Of a DNA stretch of 64,000 nt, positions 27,401-36,400 are shown in pieces. The notes under the pieces were generated by a model. The model saw only the letters and a list, made by a program, of their open reading frames with translations. It did not search any database and was not told where the DNA came from. Origin of the DNA: Smittia aterrima (taxonomy: Eukaryota; Arthropoda; Insecta; Diptera; Chironomidae); NCBI GenBank assembly GCA_033063855.1, contig CP093830.1, positions 9,176,854 through 9,240,853 of the forward strand, written 5' to 3'. The position numbers and the translations under genes are program-made. Each line of letters begins with the position of its first letter. Position 1 is the stretch's first letter.

Positions 27401-30400
27401 AGTGAAAATCTGGATTATTCAAGAGCGACGTTGCAATGAAAATTTCATTTTTGTTCCTTCATCGCTTTAAACTTTTCTCGGCTGAGTGCGTCTTGAAACT
27501 TTCAATTCGGAAGGAAGCACACAAAGCAAACGAGGTTGAGTAAAAAACTCGCGACGTGAGTTGATCAAACGACAGATGGGAGTTGACTCGTGTATACAAA
27601 GAAAACTAACAAATCAAGTTTGTAAGAACGAAGAAATATTTTTCTCTCGTATGAGAATAAATGAGATAAGAGCCATTTAGAGGAACATCTGACAATCGTG
27701 GCTTTCTAAGAAAAGATAACAAGAGTCGGAAGTCGTAAAGCGGAAAGGAAAACCTTCCGTGTTGAACAGTGTTGTTCCCTTAATTGATTGTTTCGTGGAG
27801 AAGCTTCTCGCTCGAGTTGAGGTTCGTCGTATATTTTAATTAGGATTCACAGGAAAGACACGGAACCTTTTAATTTGAGGATTAATATACGAAATCACGA
27901 AGAGTAAACAATAAAAACTTTTCCGTGGCTTTTCCTTCGTTGAAAGACTTAAAGAATACGAGCCCGTTAAAAGCTTTTCGACACAAATCTTCGATCTTTC
28001 CGAATCACGAAATGTTTTCCACAGAAAAGCCACAAACTTTCTTTTTTACTGACGGTCTTGAAGTTGTTGAAATTATGAACCCGCGTTGCTTTTAATAACC
28101 GCACCGCAATAAATTCCCAAGAATTATGATCGAGTTTTTGTCGTTAAAGGAACATTGAATTTAATTAACATCACTTGTGTTTATCGTTATCGCAGGAGCG
28201 CGAACTTATCAAATCATTCGCCTCCGAAAAAAATGCAAATTAAATGGGCAAACTTTTGTTCTAGTCGAGAGTTCTTTATTAGCTTCGTAAAAGAAGGAAA
28301 TATTCGTATTTTCCTGCTTCTCGATATCACGATTGCGGTAATTTTCACAGCGATTAGAAGATAATTATGTAAAGGTCTTAGAAGGGATTTCTTCCAATTC
28401 ATATCTTCTCAGATAGATCGGCAAATAATTAGCAAAGCCATTCAACGTTAATCACTGCTGAAGGAATCAGAGATTAATATCAAAATGACTTTATCGATCG
28501 TGAATGAAACGATTAAATGCGGAATTGGTTGAATTCAGTTGAGAGGACTTTTTAATATTCATTGAAGTTATTGAGTTTACTCTCGAGTGGAAATCTGAAT
28601 TGCAAAAAATGTTAATTTTTTTTTTCATTCTTTTTTTTGCAGAAGGACTTTTATTCAACTGCACTGAAAACGCTGATATCTGTATCGACTGTGATTTTAT
28701 TGGGACTTATAGTAGCTTATCATGCTTTGGAAGTGCAGGTGAGCTCATTTACATTTGATGACTTAGAAATGTTTATCATCTGACGTTCATTGAATAATTT
28801 AAACTGAATCGAATTTATTTGAAAATTTTCCATTCACGTTGTCCGATCAAGAATTCACCGACTGCTTGTTTTCACGAAGCTTAATCATGACATTGATATC
28901 TCTGTAAGATCCTTCAATCAAAAATGTATTTTTAAATCCCAAGCTTTGCTCGTCGAGTCATAGCAATTTGATTGACACAACGATTTTCATCGTGAAGAAC
29001 ATAAACACAACAAGATCGGTTTGATTGATAAGCGCTCGTTCTCGCCTACGCTTCGCTAACGTGATCTGATGAATCTCCGATGTTGCAAGAGTCTGCAACT
29101 TCAATCAACTAATTAAAAATTTAACTCACGAAGGATGCAGGCTCATGCACACTCGAGGGAGAAGAAATTTAATTAAAGAGCTTCTGCGTCAGCTCTTGCA
29201 AATAAAAAACTCAATTAAAAATTGATTGCACATCGACTTCAATCAATAAACAGAAAATTTTACGAAGGTTTCCTGTTTTCCATTATAAATTTTGTTTGAA
29301 GCTAATTGAGGTGTGAACAATCGCTCGGCAAAACCACGATAATGACTTAAATTCACAAATCTCATTTTGCTCGCCTCAACCTCAAACTTCTAAGCGGCTT
29401 TCAGCTCTGGAAATAGGAGGGCAATTAAAAATCCGATCGATAACAAATAAACAATAAATTTTGAATTAAAAAAGTGTGAGGGAGAGAATTGGTCGAAGCT
29501 GAAACATTAACATAACAATCAGCGTTAATATGAATTCGCGGGAAATTTCATTAGTTGGGATTAGTCCAGCAAGAACGTCTACAGAATTATTTTCGCTAAT
29601 TTCACATTTGAGAAATCTTAATCGACGAATTGACCCCAAATTTCCTTTTTTTGGCAAATTGCTTCCAAATATCCGTGAGTCGAATGAAAAGCACACAGAA
29701 CTTAATGGACTTGTTTGGCTTGATTTAAAATCACGGCCGGAATCACAATTTTCCGCCGCTAACGAGCAAGTCTTTATTCGATTTACAAATGATTCAGTTC
29801 GCGTCGAGACTTATCCAAAATCTTCCTGTTCCTCTCTTCCACAGTTATTCATGATTGATAATTGCGCGGATGATTGGAGGATCGCGATGACATGGCAACG
29901 GATAACGCAGATAGCTTTAGAGTTAGGAATATGTGCAATACATCCCATTCCAGGCGACTATAAATTCAAGTGGACAACGAAACTAGCCAATAAAAATAAA
30001 GAGATCGGAGTGGCGATAGTTCCGCTCGACGTGGCTTTATCGCTGCCGATGTTTCTCCGTTTGTACCTGATTTGTCGTGTTATGCTGCTACATTCGAAAC
30101 TTTTTACTGACGCCTCATCGCGTAGTATAGGCGCATTAAATCGTATTAACTTCAACACTAGGTAAGACGATTGTAAATATCTCAATCATTTTAATCTTTT
30201 TCTATCTTAACTCTCTCGTTAGATTTGTTTTAAAAACCTTAATGACAATATGTCCCGGCACCGTATTATTAGTGTTTATGGTTTCGCTGTGGATTATTGC
30301 TTCGTGGACTTTACGACAATGTGAGAGGTGAGTAAATTGCATTTGCAATTGCAATTTTATGTAGATCATCTGAACGATACGAATCGATTGAATTAATGAT

Positions 30401-33400
30401 GATTATATGGTTTGCGAGCGTAGATAACTTTCCTATCGCGATTCAAATCAAACAATGTATTTTTAATTTGAATTCTAAAGCGATCGAGTTCTCTACATCT
30501 ATCCTCTAATTGACGCGCTATTAGTTACAGTGAATAATTTAAAGTCGGAGCTATTACGAGCGATGAGGAGTATTCAATCCTATTCCCAGCTCAACATAGC
30601 AATTATTTGTCTGTCTGACGGAGAAACTCTCGAAACTGCAGTTTTCGCCGACGTGATTTTGCTTGAAATGTGTTTTTTTTTGTTCTTCCGTTTGCGAATG
30701 AGTTAGCAAAGCCAAACTTTTCCCTCTTCACTCTGGCTCACTCGAGCATTTCAATTTCACTTCTCTCCATTGTTTAGTTTAATGACAAAAAGCTTTCTCG
30801 CTTTCAATTCGACGTTGTTGCTGACGAATGTGGGAATCTGAATGTGATGAGAGTCTTGTTGTGTGTTTTGCTCTATGTCAAGGCATCAGGCAAATTGAAT
30901 TCGACGTGACTTTTCCTGGTTGTCGCATCTCTTCCTGTTTTATTTTTATAGTTTAATTCGGCGGAATAAGACTCTTGAAAGCAGCTCTTCAGTTTTCCAT
31001 TTGCTGTTAATTTGCTCTGAATGGAAACAGAGAAAGGCTCACTTTGTGTTTAAGCGTTAATAATCTTCGTCAAGGTCAAAAGCAAATCCTTTCAACTTTC
31101 TCCTTCCTCTCTTAGCTTTCCCTTTCTACTTTCGGCAATCAGAATATGCAAATTCAGCTCCTCCCAACTTCATTAAAGCGACCATGAATTTATCTGCTTC
31201 ATTATCATCAAATTATGTGCAGAATCATGAACCGTTATAGTTTGAGATAATTTATCTGAGTAATTTTATTTTTCTCAATAAATAATAATTCATTTGCATT
31301 TTTCGTCGTCGAGAAAGAGACGACATTAGCCCTCCTTAATGGCACATCAGCTTCCACAAGACTTACCCGCGCTGTTTGCATTCTTTATCAGCTTTTTTCT
31401 TCTTCGCTGCTGTCGTTCGTTTCCTGAATGTTTGTTGCGAAAAAGTCTTTTTTCTTAATAGGATTGTAAATTCTCGATCTGAAGTTGGGAAATAAAACAC
31501 AACGAGAGATGATGAGGCAGCAATTTTTTTTTATTTTTGTACAAATGCTTGCAGCAAATGAAATTTTGAGATAAATCTGAGACGAAGTCTGAGGCAATGA
31601 AAGATAATTGAAACCACATAAATGGAATTCGATAAGGGACATCGGAAGGTTTCATTTCAAATCGAAAGCAATTTCGTGCAATTTAATTCAGAGTCTGCGT
31701 TGCGGAATTTTTATCAATTTAAGTTGAGCTTAAGACAACCCTGACAATGAAATGAGCGAGTCTGATAGCTTCAAATGGAGATAGTAATCTCCTGTCAAGG
31801 GTGAAATGATGAAGAAGTGTTGATTTTCAATTACAAGACGCTTGAGGATTGATCGCATTCGGTGGGAAGATTCTTCTTGAACTCAGAGCTAAGCTCTCAC
31901 AGCTCACTGAACTCAATTCAATTGCAATCAAAGTCTTCTTGATATTCGAATGAAAATTGGTAAATTAAGCTTTACTAACGACTCTCGAGTCTCGAGTTTC
32001 CATAACAAAAAAAAATCGACGCTTTTCATTCGAAAATCATTTTGGTGCCGACGCGAAAAACGATTTAATTAAAAGGATGATAAAGAGAGACAAACTAAAA
32101 GTGAATTTTCAGCGAGAACTATATCAGCGAATTAATATTTATGAAATACGATGTAGGATGTCAGAGGAAAAAAATAAATAAACCGAGAGTGGAAGTGAAA
32201 TTATGAAATTTTCATTTCGAAAAATGAAAATCTTTTGTGGTTGCTCCAGAATGAATTTTCCTGATCGCCACTGAAACCCGGTGGAATGAAAATAATTGAT
32301 TTTCCATCAATTAAACGACATCGGAGTGAAAATGGCCACAGTTTTAATTTCCATTTTTTATTGCTCGATAGCGAAAATTTGATCCGTCAGTTTGATTGAA
32401 ATAAATTCCGAGAATTCGACAACTTCCAATTAATTTTGAAGAGACTTTCATCTAAAATTAAAGAGGCGTCTCCTAACGACAACATTTACAAGGTTAAAGT
32501 TCACTTATCTCCTTGGAGTCAAACTGTTAAATTGCTGCCATATTCGTAATAACATTGACAACAGAATAACATTTTAATTAAGTTGTCAAACAGGGAATGA
32601 TGGCTTTGGATTTTATTCGTGGAAAGCTTTCGAAAGTCTATCTGCCTGAGGAGAAAAGTTGAAAGTCATCGCTGTCAACTCAGCAGCAAAAACTATTTCC
32701 ATCCCTTCAATTCCATTTTCTCATCAATGTGAAAGGAATATTTTATTTTGAGCTCTCGAGGTTGAAACTCTAACGAAATAATTCATTTACAACTTTTTTC
32801 TTCTTCTCATTAAATTTAATTACCTGAGAAAATGTTTTTCTTTGCTGCCCTTTTTGTGTAAACAAAAATATTCTCGCTTCACGAGCCTTTTCACAAAAGA
32901 TTCTTTAAAAACAACTTTTCATCACTGGAACTCTCCTCGTGTGAATTCTTTTTTTAAGTAGGGTCTGGCACTTGACAGACAAAATTGGTTTTCTCTCATG
33001 TTGGCGGAAATCGTTTTTTTTTCGGCTTCTTCCTGTGTGCTTGGCTTCGACGTTAACGATGAGCTCTAAAGCATTAAGCTTTGAGTGTAAGGATCAGAGC
33101 AACGTTTGAAATAGTTAGGATGCTTCAGATTTAGTTTTGAAATTGCACTCAGCTATCATAGCTTCGTATTTAAGAATTCTGTCCGTCATTGTTGAAAAGC
33201 TTTCTCCTTCCATTCGTAAAACAAAAATTCCTAAACTTTTAAGCTTATCCCTGTTGAATTCCATTGGAGCCTTGTGTAAATGCTAAGCCTGCAATTCCGG
33301 CTAGAGTTCGGTTAATGTTAGTCGTTCGAGTAATTCTATGGTTTTGAAACATTATTTGCTCGTTGAGCAAACATTGTGACTTTGTTTAATGACGATTTAT

Positions 33401-36400
33401 CACGCGAAATTTTAATACCATCAGAGCATTCGATAGTGTTTGTATTTGTCCCACTGTGTGACCGCAACTGCGGAGTGTTCATCTGGGGAAATTAGTTGAT
33501 GGGTGTTCCCTCGTCTTGCGACAAATATTTTTAAAAAATTTCCACGATCGCAAGAGCATAAACATTTTCAATCGTAAATATTTCTATCCTCGCGCGCTGT
33601 CTTCGCACAGCGTCGTGATTCACCTTGTTGTGCAGACGCTCTTGACATTGAATAACATTTGCCGAGTGTCGTTTCTGTATTTCTAACAATCTTTTCATGC
33701 GAAACTTTATCTCGAAGCGAAACCTTTTTCTCATCGTCGTCTGCCACCAACACGAATCACGTAGATAAATGTCTGACACACGATATCACATTTAAATTCC
33801 AAACGGAGAAAATCTGGAAATTGCTGTTCATTAAAAAGAGTTTTCCTCGTTCCTGCTCCTCGTCTATTCATTCTCCGCTTCATGCATCGCCCTCGTATTA
33901 TTTCCACATCGTCTTCCGCTCATTTTTTTTCCTCGAAAATGAAAACTTTCTTCCCGGATGTGGAGAAAGCTGAAAATTGGTTTCCATTTAAGCGCCTGGC
34001 GAATTCACTGATCATATTATCACAAAAACGTGAGAGCCATTCACTCCCACGATGAGCACAGATTGCCCAAGGAAATGGCGTAAAGATTGAACAAACATAA
34101 TTCACAATGTGTTACTTTCGGTGGTGCGTGGTTTCGGGGCCATCAGTGTTTTATCGCCACACTTATCATGACCGCGGCATCAGCCTTAACATGTGGAATT
34201 GCGGGATAAGCTGGAAAGTGTAGAAAAATCTTTGTTCCGGATGAGTTTTACGATCGCTTTGCGGCTTTGTTTCCCTCATTTTTCATAGAAAAGTCGTTCA
34301 GGTTTTCGTCGAAGATATTTTCAAATCATAAAATTCAAATCGTTTACTTTTACATATTAGATTCCACGACGATGAACATGCCAATCTTCTCAACTCGATG
34401 TGGCTGATAGCGATTACATTCTTAAGCGTGGGCTTCGGCGACATCGTGCCCAACACTTATTGTGGTCGAGGAATTGCCGTAACAACAGGAATCATGGTGA
34501 GTTGAAGAAATAAATTCTCATTCAGAATTAATTAAGGAAATGAGACTCTCACCGAACACACAAAGTGTTTGCGTTTCGAATTTTTCTTTCGTTCTTTCCT
34601 CGCCTCACGATTTATCGAAGTTTTTCTTTCCCTCTTCTTAAAGCTAAAGTCGCAAAGCTCCTTCATGAATTTGTCATTTAATCGAAAAGCTTCCCGACCT
34701 GCTTTCCATTGTACGCGATACGCGAGGATTTGTAAATATGAGAAGGAAGAAATATTTAATATTTCATGGAGTCGTACGATACCTTCATTCACGATCTCTC
34801 ACAACGAAAGCCGAGTCGTAAAAGAGATTCTTTCGTTCAAAACGCCTGATGAATTTTAAGCGACCACCTAAATTCCTTCGAGTTCTGCCTGAAACTATTC
34901 ATTCACTTTATGGGATCATTCCTCTCTTACATAAATCCTAAACTTTTTTTTCTCATTTCGTTTTAAATTAATTACAAGCAATTTTTGTTTTTGCTTTGCG
35001 AGTTAATTTTTGGGACGAGAATTTTTCCCTCTTTTGCTTCAAATGAAAGCAGAGACATCGAATCGATTTTCAAGCGGGGACACTTTGTTCCTAAATGTTG
35101 TCACGCAAAAGGATTCACGGAGAGTGCCAATTAAATCTGTTTCATCGCTTGACGTGACTTCAAATCGAAATTTATTAAAAGTTTCTTTCATCCATGAATA
35201 TTTCCAATAAACGCTTCTCATCAAATATTTATTCTATTGATTTTGAATCAACATTTGCCTTTCGAACGAAATGATTATGATTGAATTATTCGGTGAAAGC
35301 GAGCGATTTGATGGAGAAGGGGCTAAGTCGAAGACAGAACTCATTTCGCAAATTGAAAACGAAAAAGAGAAATTCGTGGAACGTGAGCGAGGCCATTTCC
35401 AAAAAAAAAAACTTTCCTGAACCTTTTCTCTCTCAAGTCTTATTGAAAAAAGAACCAAAAAAAACTGCGAAGGAGCACTTGTCGAGGCATCAAAATGCGA
35501 AATACTGAAGTGCTTTCAAGTGCGCATTTCATTCGAATGCTTCTTTCTAGCGGGATTTGATTTGATGGTAAAGGAGGCTTTCCAATTGCTAAATCAAAGA
35601 CAGCGTTCGCACCGCTTTCAAGCTTCGCTAGTAGATGATGCGACATGAATAATTCAGAAAAACAACTTCTACTGAGTCTACAGAGTGCTCCGCGTTGAGG
35701 AGAGCAGTCAATATCCGAATTAACTGTTGCCTCACCAACTTTCACCTCAATCTATTCTTCTTCTTCCTCTTGTAACAGGGCGCCGGCTGTACTGCTCTAC
35801 TCGTGGCTGTGGTATCGAGAAAGTTAGAATTGACAAGAGCCGAGAAGCACGTTCACAACTTCATGATGGATACTCAACTAACGAAACGGGTAAAGTTCAC
35901 ATCACGTATCACAAACTTTTTCAATTTTTCAATTAATCAAATTCTCTTTTAATTGAAATTGTGACGAAACTCTCAAAATATTTCCCCCCCACAAATCAAA
36001 TTACATCGTCTCGCTTGTCTCGTTTTATTTTCCAGTTGAAGAACGCAGCAGCCAATGTTCTGAGGGAAACGTGGCTTATATATAAACACACTAGACTTGT
36101 AAAGCGAGTAAACGCAGGTCGGGTTCGAACACATCAAAGAAAATTCCTCTTAGCCATTTATGCGTAAGTTTCATTAACCGATCGATTAAATTTCAAGGGA
36201 GAAGGAGAAAATTATTTCCAGAGAGATTTTTTTTATTGCGCAACTTGCAATTGTCTCTCCACAATTTTAATGGCAAGAGATGCTACATCCACTGCATTAA
36301 ATCTCCATTAGTCTCCCTAGCTCTCCATTCCAAAACGAAATGTAAAGAAATTTTTCACTCACAGATTGCGGAAAGTCAAAATGGATCAACGGAAATTAAT

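Noticed and set aside
29530..29844. Open frame running about 105 codons into exon 7 of copy A from the intron
   Set aside because: The exon 7 acceptor is good, the upstream translation has no family similarity, and copy B has nothing like it before its matching exon. A chance open stretch.
34040..34210. The possibility that the relic pore exon is still functional
   Set aside because: The donor GT is lost, there are several indels, and no frame connects the turret to the S6 part.
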